Made by a program: the position numbers and the translations under genes
Assembly: GCA_900073065.1 (NCBI GenBank)
Contig: FJOG01000001.1
Coordinates: 3,445,815 to 3,509,814 of the forward strand
Length of the DNA: 64,000 nucleotides
Direction: 5' to 3'
Source of the DNA: Phialocephala subalpina
Taxonomy: Eukaryota; Ascomycota; Leotiomycetes; Helotiales; Mollisiaceae
Part shown: positions 36,004-47,891 of the stretch, in pieces
Layout of the letters: every line of letters begins with the position of its first letter
Numbering within the stretch: the stretch's first letter is position 1
The notes under the pieces: generated by a model
Seen by the model: the letters and a program-made list of their open reading frames with translations, nothing else
What the model was told of the DNA's origin: nothing
Database searches by the model: none

Positions 36004-36864
36004 CTACCCAGTCACCACTTTGCTAAACACCTTCGCAGCCAACTGACTCAACAACTTCGCCCTATCACCCTGATCCAACTCCTGGAACACTGATCACCAA
36101 TTAGCCTCATCCCTTCTCTATGTCCCCCATCAACTCCAGGAGAACTCACCAGCATAAACACTCTTTCCCTTCGCATCCCTAATAGCCCCCAACCTATTCC
36201 CGGCAGCAGCACCAGCAATCATCCCTGGAAAATTCGCAACAATGAACCCCATAGCCCCACCACTCAAACCCCCAACCACACTCCAAAACATCCCCGTCGG
36301 CCTCCCACTCCCCTCCGCCATCCCCTCCTCCCTCAACATCTCCTCAAACACATCTCCAAACTGCTCAGACTCGAACTTCTGCTCTTCTTCCTTATTCTTC
36401 GCTTTTGAAGAAAATCCAAAGCTTGACCAAGGAAATCCGCCTGGTGTTGGTCCCGGGTCGGGGATATTGTCATCGGTGTCTGAGTCGTAGGCTGTGGAAG
36501 CGGTTGAAGCACCGGAGCCGAAACCGTGGTAGATGCGTGCAGAGTCGTAGTCTCGGCGGCGAGTGGCGTCGGAGAGAGTATAGTAGGCATCGTTTATTAG
36601 TTGGAATTTGCGGGTTCGTTCGTCGCGTTCTGGGGAGTTGTGGGGGACGCGGTCGGGGTGGGTTTTGAGTGCTGCTCTTTTCCTGCTGTTAGCTATTGTA
36701 ATTGAGGAAGGGGGTAATATGGGAAGTACCTTTTGTAGGCATCTCGAATCTGCTGTGTTGTTGCTGTTGATGCTATGCCTAGGGCTGCGTCTGGGTGTTG
36801 TTAGAGGGAATATCAGGCTGACGAGGCTGTGGGACTTACAGTAATCGATAGGAGCTCCTGTCAT
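36004..36864 (-). CDS. Small J-domain (DnaJ) protein with glycine-rich C-terminal segment
   Basis: Exons 36864-36840, 36790-36730, 36682-36150 and 36089-36004 give 234 residues with phases closing. The J domain starts right after the Met: DYYAALGIASTATT, RDAYKRKRAALKTHPDR with the HPD triad that stimulates Hsp70 ATPase, then FQLINDAYYTLSD. A linker with DSDTDDNIPDPGP follows, then FPWSSFGF, and a small-residue-rich stretch FWSVVGGLSGGAMGFIV and GMIAGAAAGNRLGAIRD that may be membrane-associated. The last exon supplies VFQELDQGDRAKLLSQLA. It is a class C J-protein; its client or Hsp70 partner is not evident. The start was chosen at the ATG giving the canonical J-domain N-terminus, not the in-frame upstream extension. 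Confidence 0.88.
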
Positions 36865-37486
36865 GATTGCGGTTCTTTGCCTTTCGTCAGAAAGGCTGCT
36901 GACGGAAAAAGGTACTCGGTGAAGTGCTAGCAGAGGCAAATATGTAGAAAAGGAAGTAAAGAACAGCGTACGACTTGGATCCAAGTCTCGAATCAACTTG
37001 CCTTGTCACAAGCTGCGTCACCGTGGCGGTGCTTCAAGCCACATCTCCCTCGTTTCGTTGCACATTCACGTGCTTTCACTAACTTCACCCCCTGTCCTTA
37101 CTCGGCAGACCAAGCTCACACTCTCACCGCCTTTTATTGGAGGGGCTGGGCTTCGACTTCAAGCCTCAACAACGCCCAAGCTCCACGTCCATCTGCAGGT
37201 GTGTTATGCTTCCTGCCACCGAGTTATACCCAACTGACTCATTTCCATGCACAAGCTTCAACCTTTCAATCGCCTTTGCTTTTACTTTTGGTCGCTACGC
37301 TTGAAATTTCCTGGTCCTTAAGTGAAGCTTGTAAACTTTGTGACTATCACATAGCTAGCAAACTTTACCCCCAAGCTTCAACCTAGCTCGAAGCTCCACC
37401 CTTTCCCTTCAACACTACGGCTCGAACCTTCTCTCTCTAACAAACGAGCAACTCAATTCAAAGAGAAGAAAAGAAAAGCAGCAAAG

Positions 37487-38232
37487 ATGGGCTGGTTCGA
37501 CGGCGTCTCCGAATCCGGCTCGTCCCACCGTCGCAAATCCAGCAGCGGTCGCCATCACTCATCCTCACACTCACACAAAGACCATTCGTCGCCCCGCGCA
37601 TCCTCAATCTTTGGTTTGGGAGATCCGAAACATAGTTCGAGTCGTTCGATTTTTGGGAGTGGGGATCATAAACACAACTCGAGTCGCTCGAGTTTCTTTG
37701 GTTTGTCCCCCCTCTTCCTTTCATCTCATCTTCATTCTAGTCCAGTGTTCAACTCTCAACCAAAATCAAGAAAAAATACTGACTTATTGGCTATTCAGGA
37801 TTCGGAGGTCACAGATCCAGCTCCTCAGCATATAAACGTTCCCCCCGCGGCGGCTACCTAAAACGCATCTACTCGCAACTCCGCCGCCTCCTTCGCGACC
37901 TAATGTACTACATGAAAAAACACCCCATGAAAGTTTTCATGCTTGTCATTATGCCTCTTATAACGGGCGGCGCCTTAACAGGTCTGCTCGCACGATTCGG
38001 TATACGACTTCCAGGGGGGTTGGAGAAGATGTTTGGTGGCAAACCGAATCATGGGGGAATTGGGGGAGGGAGTGGTTCTGGTGGTGGTGTTGGCAGGGAT
38101 GGAAGGGGAGGTATGCAGTGGGAGCGGACGCATGTTGAGAGTTCCGGGGGCGCGATGGAGGGGTTGGGGAAGATGGTTGGTGGGATGGGTGGGATTGGTG
38201 GGGCAGTTAGCTTGGCTAAGATGTTTATGTGA
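37487..38232 (+). CDS. Fungal protein with Ser/His-rich N-terminus and one membrane-like segment
   Basis: Exons 37487-37700 and 37799-38232 (98-bp intron) give 215 residues. The N-terminal third is low-complexity Ser/His/Lys-rich with repeated SSRS and SIFG. After the splice come RIYSQLRRLLRDLMYYMKKH, a hydrophobic segment (FMLVIMPLITGGALTGLLA) and a glycine-rich tail ending GGAVSLAKMFM. I do not know a name for it. One transmembrane helix flanked by a positive patch suggests an organelle or plasma membrane protein. The CT-rich DNA before the ATG is probably its leader. Confidence 0.7.
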
Positions 38233-39270
38233 GGAGGGGAGTGGGGAAGGGCGCAGCTGGGCTATGGTGATGACACCGGGGTCAACAGGGAAAAAGGAAC
38301 AGCTCTCTCAAAATTGGATAGGAGCAAGAAAAGAGCAGCTGGCCAGTGATGCTGGGACAGGCAAAAAAGGGAACAGCTCTGTCAATGCTCTCAGACCAGG
38401 GAAAAGAGACCTTGTAGGTGTTTGGAGACTGGATGAACACGAAAACACTAAGACGACCAAAAGATGAGATGAGAACGAAAAGGCGTTCGGCGTGCATAGG
38501 ATACCAGGTTTGGAATAAAATAGGGGAGGTTACTTTCTCAAATAGGACTCATTGGAAACTATTATTAGAAAATTGTAAGATTTCCTTGGGATACGATAGA
38601 TATAAGAATCAAAATATTTGCATCACTTCGGAGCTTTGTGCCTGACACTACCTTGAGTAAGCTTTGCTGTGTCTTGAATTGAGTTCATCTTGCCTAGCTG
38701 AATATGCTCCACTTTGAAAAATGTCCCTTTAGGCTCAATGATAGATGCACGAAAATCTTTGGTAACAATTTGGAGATTTTTCCTGAAACTAATGTAACCT
38801 TGCCACGTCTGTTCCTGTCATACTTCACTCCCTCCAGCAGGTCAGCCCAAGCCTTGGTTTAGCCGACGACTAGGTAGTTGGAATGTAACTGGTCTGGACC
38901 TTCCGAAACTTGAAATCAATTTGCGCTGGTTGGGTGACTTCTTGCCAACCCTGCAGAGATGGGACCATCTCCGGGACACAGGTACAAAAACGTTTTGCCA
39001 TACCTCGGAATCTGGTGCCTGAAGCTAGTGACCGTTGACGGCGCTTCACTGCACATATAGCTTCACTTCTCGCATGGCCTCACTTCTCACACCAAACCTT
39101 TACACAAATAACCTCAACAGCGAGACAGAATGTGGCAGCAAAGAAAGGAAGCTCCATTAAAAAAAGCAAAATAATATGTTGTCTATCCCATCCCACCCTA
39201 GTGCACGCAAAACCATGCAGCAAATGCTATTGAAGAAAAAACTCATCAAACACACTTTTTTCCCTCCCTA
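38233..39270. other. Intergenic, convergent 3' flanks
   Basis: No supported gene. A 24-bp imperfect direct repeat (core GGAACAGCTCTsTCAA) occurs near 38292 and 38369. The rest is unremarkable. Confidence 0.5.
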
Positions 39271-40827
39271 TCATCTCTTCCCCTTCCGCCTAGCACTCCC
39301 CCTCCCATCACCTCCCACCGGCTTTCTGCTCACAGGTCTTTCAGCTTCCCTCTCTCTCTGACGATCACGTTCTCTCGCCCTCTCTTCCCTCTCATCAACA
39401 AAGACCTCAACCCCATTCCCCAGATCATCACTCTCATCCTCCTCATCCTCACTACTGCTCACAAGATTAATCTCTTCTCTTTCTCTGTCCCTCGCTCGTC
39501 CCTGGTCTCGGGATTCATATTCATATTCATAATCTGTCCTTCTTCTCGGAATTGAAGGGTCAGAAGTCGATGCTCGATTACCAGTTGAATATGAGCCTGA
39601 GCCTGAGGCCATGGATTGATGGGGAGGAGGTTGCATTGAACGACGAACAGAAGAGTAATTGACTTCCGCTGGTCCAGAGACGTTACGGCGTCCCTGAGGC
39701 TGTCCTTGAGGCTGTAGATAATGAGCTGGGATAGGAGGAGGAGCGTCAGATGAGATCTGGTAGTCAAATGGGTTGAGAATGTAGTTTTGAGAAGAAGCTG
39801 AGCTGCGACGAGACGATGACGGTTCCCAGTTTTCGTCGTCAGGTAAGGGGCGTCGGGAAGAAGTGCTGGATGAGGATGGAGGTCGAGTGCCTTCGGAGAC
39901 GTGCCGGGGTTGGGTGTAAGTGAAGTATGCAGGGGGTGCGGAGCCTCGTAGTTGTTGGGTGGTTGCTGAGCGGGGACGAGTTGGGGAGTTGCGGCTGCCG
40001 GCTAGAGGGGGAGTGTAGGATCCTGAGGGCGCGTAGGCTAGGCCGTCTGGTCCTGCTACAAGCATGACTGGTGGTGTTGCCTCTCCAGTTCTTTTGGATG
40101 TGCTTTTCGCTCTCTTGCGACTGCTGGGACGACTATTTGGTTGAGAAAGAGGAGCAACAGAAGCAATAGGTATCGCAATGTTCCTATCGCTTCGTCGTCT
40201 CCGCTCGGTCTCGCTGCCGCCACTCGAGCCACTCTCCTTTCTCTGTTTGGTAGTTGCAGCAGCCTGCATCCTTTTCCGCCGCCTCTCCAATGCATCCACC
40301 TCCGCCTTATTCAGCTTCACTTCTTTCTTTCCCTTTTCCTGAGCTCGCCGGATCCGAGCAAGCGCAGACTGTACAAGCGCCTCCTCCTTATCCCGCAGCG
40401 CAACCTGCAAAGCGTCCGTCCCCTCAAATTCAGACTCCGCCGAATCCCCCAAAGACTCTTCTGAATCCTGAAGAGTGTAAGTTTTCCGTGCCCTAGTAGT
40501 CGAGGCACCCCCGCCTAAGTCTATGCCCGTAAATTGAAGAGTATCGCTAGAAAATCGTTTGTAATCAGAATGCAACCCAACGCCCTGTGTATCCGTATCA
40601 TCGCTATCAAGTTCCTCCACTCGGTTCTCCCACATCGCCCTCTCCGCCTCCCACTGCCTTCTCCTTCGGCTGCCCCTCGCCCCTGGTGGTCTTCCCCATG
40701 GGGGCACAACTTCGGGAGATCGCGGCCGACCACCTAGACCGCCTCCCCGGAAAAAGCCTCGTCGATCGGTTTGTCCATGAACGAGGCGTGTCCCAAGATG
40801 CTCACTCCGCTTGCGCCGATGAGCCAT
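39271..40827 (-). CDS. Disordered Arg/Ser-rich protein; N-terminus overlaps PRA1
   Basis: A single open exon. The first ATG (40827) gives 518 residues, but its first 31 codons overlap the end of the PRA1 coding region on the same strand in another frame. The next ATG at 40635 (AMWENRVEELDSDD) gives 454 residues with no overlap and may be the true start. The sequence is mostly disordered: an acidic patch, a basic helical block (ARIRRAQEKGKKEVKLNKAE, ALERRRKRMQAAATTKQRK), Pro/Ser-rich stretches, a repetitive DYEYEYESRD, and a charged Arg/Glu C-terminus (EEDESDDLGNGVEVFVDE). This resembles nuclear or RNA-associated fungal proteins, but I recognise no domain. Confidence 0.7.
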   Translation of the reverse strand: MAHRRKRSEHLGTRLVHGQTDRRGFFRGGGLGGRPRSPEVVPPWGRPPGARGSRRRRQWEAERAMWENRVEELDSDDTDTQGVGLHSDYKRFSSDTLQFTGIDLGGGASTTRARKTYTLQDSEESLGDSAESEFEGTDALQVALRDKEEALVQSALARIRRAQEKGKKEVKLNKAEVDALERRRKRMQAAATTKQRKESGSSGGSETERRRRSDRNIAIPIASVAPLSQPNSRPSSRKRAKSTSKRTGEATPPVMLVAGPDGLAYAPSGSYTPPLAGSRNSPTRPRSATTQQLRGSAPPAYFTYTQPRHVSEGTRPPSSSSTSSRRPLPDDENWEPSSSRRSSASSQNYILNPFDYQISSDAPPPIPAHYLQPQGQPQGRRNVSGPAEVNYSSVRRSMQPPPHQSMASGSGSYSTGNRASTSDPSIPRRRTDYEYEYESRDQGRARDREREEINLVSSSEDEEDESDDLGNGVEVFVDEREERARERDRQREREAERPVSRKPVGGDGRGSARRKGKR

Positions 40828-41264
40828 AGTATTGTTGAAATTGGAGATGCAAAGATCCCTAGAGGGACTGCAACAACGAGCAGCCCGGTGTAGAGTTGTG
40901 ACGAGGTAGCTCTGAATGTGCCGACATGGAGATCTTGTCCATCCAGCTTGCCAATTCCCCACATGCCACCGACAACGAGCACGATGACGAAGAGCAGGAG
41001 CATGTTAGTCAGCAAGCTGTAGATGCTGAGCATGAGGAAGACGACGGCATAGTTGCTGGAGAAGTGTCCGAGATTGTAGTTGACTCTTGACTGGATTTCG
41101 CTGAAGTTCGCAGGCTTCGACAGTCTCTTGAGGTCAAGAAATTCGGAGATGGGCTTCAGATTGGCGAATCGCGTGCTCAGCGATGTTGACCGCATGCCGG
41201 AGAACCTATCGCCCAAGTTCAATCGCGACGTGAGCATGTCAAGGGGAATCTGTATCCGCGACAT
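40734..41264 (-). CDS. PRA1/Yip3-family Rab-associated membrane protein
   Basis: An intronless 176-residue protein, the normal family length. The N-terminal cytosolic part ends with SRVNYNLGHFSSNYAVVF, the conserved entry to the PRA1 domain. Two hydrophobic hairpins follow (MLSIYSLLTNMLLLFVIVLV, then LYTGLLVVAVPLGIFASPIS and LWLIGASGVSILGHASFMD). Family members sit in Golgi/ER membranes and help recycle prenylated Rab GTPases. The following gene on the same strand starts inside or just after the 3' end of this one, so transcripts must overlap. Upstream it is divergent with ERJ5. Confidence 0.92.
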   Translation of the reverse strand: MSRIQIPLDMLTSRLNLGDRFSGMRSTSLSTRFANLKPISEFLDLKRLSKPANFSEIQSRVNYNLGHFSSNYAVVFLMLSIYSLLTNMLLLFVIVLVVGGMWGIGKLDGQDLHVGTFRATSSQLYTGLLVVAVPLGIFASPISTILWLIGASGVSILGHASFMDKPIDEAFSGEAV

Positions 41265-42165
41265 TTTGTTGGTTGTAGAAGGAACGAATTCGAATGTAGA
41301 GGTTGAGGGTTATGTGCAGGGCGTTTGCCGAGAATCTGAAAGGTGAATTGCAGTATTTGTTCGAGTATTTTCTGGTAGGCAGACGCCAATGTTCGAGTAA
41401 GTCGGGACAATTCGAGATTCGACGTTTGGAGGTCTTTGTGGTTTTTGTTTCGAAATCTGTTCAAAATTTAGAAATTATGTCAGAAAGATACGAGGCCTCG
41501 CAATCCTTGCAAGGCAACCTTGGGGCTGTATGGGGGGCAAACTAACCAGCTCGTGATTGCAGACGAATATGCGTGGTAATTGAGGCGTAGTGGTAATTCG
41601 TTGCGTGTTGATGTTGCACAAGATGTTTTTGATGGAATGTTTCGCGATGTTCTCAACGTCGTGAATTCTTTCAGGGGCCCGCTGAGTTCAACGAGCGATC
41701 TGTCCCAGTCCCACTCGCTCGCTATCCCTGTCGGGTCCAGGGTGGCGGAGGCCTGAATCAGAACCTCGAATTTGTGGCCATCAGACACGAACCCTAAAGA
41801 TGCTGAAACACATGCGGCTTTGGCACCGCTGGGGTTGAAGATTGAGATTGAGACCAGAATGGAACAAAGACAAAAGAGGGCAGAAACTGCCGGACGTTGC
41901 TCATATATGCAAGCTATCACCTTGGGCACACAGGTCTGAACTCGGCTGCATGAGTGCAAGTGCAGCCGTTCAGTGGGAACAGCAAGGCATTTCTCAGCCT
42001 AATAATTCGACGCTGTGATTGGCCAGATATCTCGTACAGCACGCTAAGCAGGTGCTATCCTTGTCCTCCACAGAACCTCGTTGCTGGCATCAGAAAAAGT
42101 TGCCATAGAAAGAAGACACATCAGCGGTGTGGCCCCTCTTCTTCTGTTCAACACCACCAACAAAA
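41265..42165. promoter_or_regulatory. Divergent promoter region between PRA1 and ERJ5
   Basis: About 900 bp separates the two ATGs. Both products act in the early secretory pathway, so shared control is possible. A minus-strand frame at 41480-41959 crosses the region but lacks coding character. No individual factor site can be assigned safely. Confidence 0.45.
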
Positions 42166-43484
42166 ATGAGGCTGTCCTCACTTACCGTGGGCCTTCTTGC
42201 CTCACTAGTCATTACGGTTGCAGCATGGAGCAAAGAAGGTAAATTCCGAGAAGACAGCACATCCGCGGTTCCCTTACTCTGGTCAATTACTAACGGCATA
42301 TTGCAGATCAAGAGATCTTCCGTCTGCGGGATGAAGTCGAACTTCATGAGGGTCCTGGAGTTACATTCTATGATTTCCTGGGCACCACTCCTTCTGCCAA
42401 CCAGGACGAGATCAATAAAGCCTACAAGAAGAGGTCCAGAACGCTGCATCCCGACAAAGTCAAGCAACAATTCATTGCCGACAAGTCGACTGGAAAGGAC
42501 AAGAAGAAGTCGAAGAAGCCGGGAGTTCATGTCTCGAAAGGTCCTACGCAAGCCGAGATCAAAGCTACGGCGAAGGCTGCCAGCGATCGATTCGCACGTC
42601 TGGGCATAGTTACCAACATTCTACGAGGTGAGGGACGAGCGCGCTACGACCATTTCTTGAGCAATGGATTTCCGAAGTGGAAGGGAACTGGTTATTACTA
42701 CGCACGATTCAGACCTGGACTTGGCTCGGTTTTGGTCGGACTTTTCATCTTCGTTGGCGGCGGTGGACATTACATTGCACTTTACATGAGCTGGAAGAGA
42801 CAGCAGGAATTCGTCGGAAGATACATCAAGTTTGCACGACATGCCGCCTGGGGCGAGAACTTGAACATCCCTGGACTTGATGGGGTTTCTGGAACTTCGA
42901 CTCCTGTTTCTACTGCCGACGATGCGGACCCAATGGCACAGCCTATGAACCGAAGACAGAGACGTATGCAAGAGAAGGATTCCAAGAAGGAGAAGGGAGA
43001 CAAGAAATCCAAGTTGTCCAAATCTGCCAAAGCTTCACCTGCGGCTACTCCTCCTGTTGGTGCAACTGGACCACGAAAGCGGGTTGTCGCTGAGAATGGC
43101 AAAGTCTTGATCGTTGATGCAGTTGGCAATGTCTACTTGGAGCAACAAGATGAAGAAGGCGAGACCCATGAGTTCTTGCTTGATGTGCGTTCAGCCCCCT
43201 TCTTGTTGCCGGATATAACTAACAACGCCTAGGTCAATGAAATCCAACAACCTACAATCAAGGATACCGCTCTCTATCGCGTCCCAATCTGGGCTTACAA
43301 CTCCGTCGTTGGCCGCTTCTCGAAGAAATCCGAATCCGACGACGAAGATGAAGAATTCGAAGAAGAGCAAAACCCACCTAGCAGTAGCTCCGACGACTTT
43401 GAGGTCCTAGAGAAAGTTAAGACATCCTCTCAAAACGAGAACGGCAAGGCGATACGAAGAAAGAAGAGCAACCGTGGCCGATAG
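42166..43484 (+). CDS. ERJ5: ER membrane J-protein, ERJ5-like
   Basis: Exons 42166-42238, 42307-43184 and 43233-43484 (introns of 68 and 48 bp) give 400 residues. It has a signal peptide (LSSLTVGLLASLVITVAAW), a J domain from about residue 40 (FYDFLGTTPSANQDEINKAY, HPDK triad), a lysine-rich insert, the conserved GRARYDHFLSNGFPKWKGTG, and a transmembrane segment at ~163-186 (GSVLVGLFIFVGGGGHYIAL). The C-terminal tail is charged, with acidic runs and a basic end (RRKKSNRGR). In yeast, Erj5 is a J-protein of the ER membrane that supports folding capacity with the lumenal Hsp70. The J domain precedes the membrane segment after a signal peptide, consistent with a lumenal J domain. Confidence 0.9.
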
Positions 43485-44093
43485 ATGCGGGATCAATTGG
43501 GAGTGGCTGTATTATTGTGATACTATGTAGGCTATACAAAAGTTTTTGGGCGGGCATGGCTAGAGCCTCGAGGGCTTGAAAGTAGACTAAAGGATTTATC
43601 ATAAGATTTTATTTCTCACAGCACAAAACAATTCCTCCTGTCAACGAGCTCTGCCATGAAGAATATTGAAATGGTTACCGTTCCCGGCAACGTCATGGCA
43701 AGTGCCACACCAAACATCCTTATCCTCAAATACGGGAATCCTAAGATACGATTATCCTCAAACATCCTCACCTTCAAATGCCTTTCTTCTCTGTACTTTT
43801 GACTCATGCCCGTTCTCGAATTTCTGCGGCCTTGGTTGGACATCAAGCCACCTTGTGGTTGTGCCTGAACAGTGAACCACTTTAGAGATAATCTCAGCTC
43901 TGAGACCTGGCAACACGACCACAAATCTGAGCCCCAATCTAAGCGCCTTATCTCGGTCGTCTTATATATGTGTCGCCGACGAAGACTGCATCATTTGAGC
44001 TTCTAACCTGAGTTCTGGCATAGATGAATCAAATGGTCGCGTTCTGGTGATCTCGTCGCTAGCCTTAGGTACCTTCTCTCCATCGCTATCGCT
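43485..44093. other. Intergenic between ERJ5 and NACHT gene
   Basis: No supported gene. A loosely repeated word (ATCCTCAAAyA/CATCCTTATCCTC) recurs several times around 43720-43780. It contains the promoter of the NACHT gene. Confidence 0.45.
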
Positions 44094-47000
44094 ATGCTCG
44101 ATCCTCTTACCGCTCTGGGCCTCGCAAGCAATATCATTCAACTCGTTGACTTCACGTCTAAGATCCTGAGTAAGACGAAAGATCTTCGCTTTCATGGAGA
44201 GACTGTCGACAATGCGAGGCTCGAGGCTCTCACGATCGGTCTCGTGTGCCTGAGCGAGAATCTGCAAGCCTCACCATCGTTCAATGAAGCTCCATCAGGC
44301 AAGCCGAGTCAAGATGTTAAGGTGTCGATGGTTCCCAGCCCCCGCCGCAACACTTTTACTGATGTACTGTACATGTAGGCTATAATCGAAATCGCGAATG
44401 GGTCTGTGACCACTGCACTCGAACTCATCGAATGCTTGCAAAGGATCAAGTTCAAACTCAATGAAGAAAAGACCGTCTGGGCTAGCATCCGAAAAGCCAT
44501 TATTTCAGTTTCTAGCAAAGAAAGGGTGAAGGAGATTGCTACCTTATTGGATAGCTATCGAAATGAACTCGCGCTTCGGACTCTGGTGCTGTTAAGTTCC
44601 AATGTCGGCAAGCACGCAAGCAATCACGAGAAACGGCTAGAGCGATTGGAGCGGAAGGAGGACGATATCATCGAAGCGATCTCGATCAGTCAAAAACTCA
44701 ACGCTCATCAAGCTGATGAACAGTCGCGCCTACATCAACGAACAGGGCAACAGCTTCGCGAGGTAACTGCAGCAATCTTGACACATCGAGATGGACGCAC
44801 TACTACTCTGTCGCAGCCAGGTGCTCAACGAGCAGTGATAGAAGATTCATTGAGCGATGAGAAGTTTTCAGCGGAGGTCATGACACTCCGGGCTACAAGC
44901 TCCGAACACGAATCCAGAATCGATGGCACAGCTTTCCTTGGAGATTTCGACACCATACAGCGACGAGTCCTGGGAAGCTTGTCGTTCACGAAAATAAGAG
45001 ACCGCATGGATGAAGTGCGGTCTCCCTTCTATTCCACATTCGAGTGGGTCTTCGAACCTCCCGGCAAATCAAAGTTGCCGTGGGATAGCCTCTTACAATG
45101 GCTCCATAAAGACGGAGGCTGCTACTGGATCAACGGGAAAGCTGGCTCTGGCAAATCGACTTTGATGAAGCACATATTCAACTGCCCAAAGACTCAGGAT
45201 GCTCTTACCCAATGGGCTGGCGAAAGTCGCCTTCTCGTCGCTTCCTATTTCTCCTGGAACCTTGGTACAGCCCTTCAAAAGACTCACGTTGGACTTCTTC
45301 GCTCTCTTCTTCACGACATCTTTTCGCAAATTCCTGATTTGGTCCCAACCACACTGCCGAAACTTTTCAGAAAAGCATCTATTGGAGAGGAGATCGAGCC
45401 CAGACTCGCTGATCTCGTCGAGGGCATCACGAACCTTTCACGACAAAACCTTCCACTCAAAATTTGTCTCTTTATCGATGGAATCGACGAATTCGATGGC
45501 GATCACGCCGAGATCTCCAGTTTGTTTACATCTATATCGAACCCCAACTTCAAGTGCATCATTTCTAGTCGACCAATCCCTGCATGCGTGGACATTTTCG
45601 CAGAGTATCCTGGTCTTCGTCTTCAGGACTTGACGTACAACGATATTCTGAAGTATACACAGGAGAAGGTCCATACGCAAAGAACGTGGCGCGAGCTTTT
45701 AGAAGAGGAAGGCCCGCAGTCTGCGCAACTTATTACAGATATTGTTGAAAAGGCCCAGGGAGTTTTCTTGTGGGTTGTCCTTGTAGTTGCCTCGCTGCTC
45801 GAAGGTCTCCGGAATTACGATCGAATTACCGACTGGCGTCGGCGCCTGGATATGCTGCCTCCTGACCCGGAGAATCTGTACAAGCACATGCTAAACCGAC
45901 TGGAACCTCTCTACTTCCGCCAAGCGTCTCAGCTGCTACAAATCGTCTTGAAGCATATCAAGGTGGAGCTAGACCGGCAACTTACAGCTCTGCACCTGTC
46001 CTTTGCTGATGAAGAAGATTCGGACTACGCATTCAGACGGGATTTGGTTCCCCTGGAAGCTCAGCAAAGGCTAGCAAGGTGTAGAGCAACCGAAGGTCGG
46101 ATCAGGAGCCGCTGTTGTGGCTTAGTTGAAGTCTGGCAGGACTGGAGGCTCGAACAGCAAGAAAGACTTCTTGATTGTCGAATCATGTTTCTCCACCGAA
46201 CGGTAGTTGAGTTTCTACGAAGCGACTCTGCGGCAAGCATCTTTCAGCACGGCGCTTCTGATGCAGTGTTTGATCCCAGCATTTCGCTGGCGAAGTGTTT
46301 CCTCATCGATATCAAGACGCAGTCCTACTCGTCATCTCTCAATATTATTCAGAGTCCAGTTTGGGAAAGCATGCGTCGCTGTCCGAATCACTGCCACTTC
46401 ATAGATGGCGATTTTGGTCAGCAGGTTTCACGAATTATGGACGAACTCGACAACACGATGGACCTTCGCTGGAGATCAATCGACCGGTGGATCAGCGGAT
46501 TCAAGGGTCGAGATGACGTCTTGAAAGTAGTACAGAAGTTCAACTGGACGCTTTCTGAATTGCGACAATCATCGCGACTGGGTAATTCTGCAGTATTCTC
46601 GGATCTACAGGCCTCACTACTAGTCCTCGCAGCAACGATGGGACACACACGCTATGTGCAGTACAAGTGCCGCGTTGAGAAATCTGACATGGAGCCTGCA
46701 CAGCTGCAGCAGGCCATGATAGCTGCAGTTTACAGTGCTTCAAGTGCAGTGAAAAATGGTCTCAGCGTTCACTACCAGACATTATTTGATGTACCAAGTG
46801 AGGACAAACGAGCGACCCTACCTGACTACCACTCCATCCTACTGTATCTCATTGACGCTGGAGGAGACCCAAATGAAAAGGTCGGAACGAGCCGGTCCAA
46901 TCCTTGGAGCTTCGCACTTGGAGAAACCCAAATGATGGAGGAGAACGACGACATGTCCTCTTGGTGTAGTATACTCGAACTCCTCCTACAATCAGGCGCC

Positions 47001-47891
47001 GACGCGAATGATATTGCAATAGAGAAGGCTAGAAATCTGGACCGATATAGCACCGCTTTGTCTGTGATCACTACGAAGATCTCTCAGCTGGCTCGACATT
47101 CCAAATGGCCCGAGGCTCGCAGTTTCGAGAATCTCAGATCGCAGTTGCTGGCAAGGGGCGCCAAGGACAGGACGTGGACTGAGGTCAACAAGGACTCACG
47201 GCCGGAGCGCGCATCTACACCAGCACCCTGGAGACGAGATAGTACTAACCCCATCGAGAAACTTTTCAGGCAAGCCGACATTGGTCCACATCCTCGGGAA
47301 CCGCTCACCTTGGCCGAGGCTAGGCAGAGTCGTGCGTCGGCAGTTGCGTCGGGTCTGAATGCCATTGGAAACACAGTCAAGAAGAGCTGGTTGATCGGAA
47401 ATAGGCAGGCGGTGCTCGCCCCACCAAAGAGAGAAAAGAAATATCCACCCGTATCCATGGCTTTTCAAAGTGTTGCCCCAGCTCCCCAACCTACCCGAGG
47501 CCGCGCTCGTGATGACTTCGGTGGTGTTGGGAAGCCCACACAAATAAATACCAACCTTTCACCTATTCGACGTGCACCTGCTCGGCAGTCTTCTTCCGAG
47601 TCCAACGAGAGTGGCAGTGAACCGAGAAGAGGACGACGCCGCTCTCACGCCGATTCTGATTCCGATGAGAGTTCCAGCGACTCAGAAGTTCCCGATGTCG
47701 CAATGTTCCAAAGCGATCCAACGGAGGACCATGAAGTGGAAAATAACGTCGCCAGCGAAGAGCCGGTGGCTGAGGTTCCTCAACCTTCGAAGCTAGACTT
47801 CGTGAAACCAACTATGGAGAACAAGGCACCTAGAAGGTGGAAATTTGGAGTTGCCAAAGGAGTTCGAATTTCTGCACTGTTCAAGAGATAA
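44094..47891 (+). CDS. NACHT-domain NTPase (fungal NLR-like, no visible repeat domain)
   Basis: Exons 44094-44321 and 44379-47891 give 1246 residues. The N-terminus (LDPLTALGLASNIIQLVDFT) matches the helical domain that commonly precedes NACHT in fungal STAND proteins. A coiled-coil linker leads to the P-loop YWINGKAGSGKSTLMK near residue 323 and the Walker B stretch ICLFIDGIDEFDGD near 440, then SRPIPAC and the WVVLVVASLLEGL segment, followed by the DUF7791-like region (RIMFLHRTVVEFL). There are no ankyrin, TPR or WD repeats; the C-terminus is disordered and Ser/Arg/acidic. The donor of the intron (GTGTCG) is weak, but using it restores the conserved helix. Fungal NACHT proteins can drive incompatibility; a specific role here is not known. 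Confidence 0.87.

Noticed and set aside
41480..41959. 159-residue minus-strand ORF between PRA1 and ERJ5
   Set aside because: Composition and lack of domains look noncoding; the region is better explained as a shared promoter.
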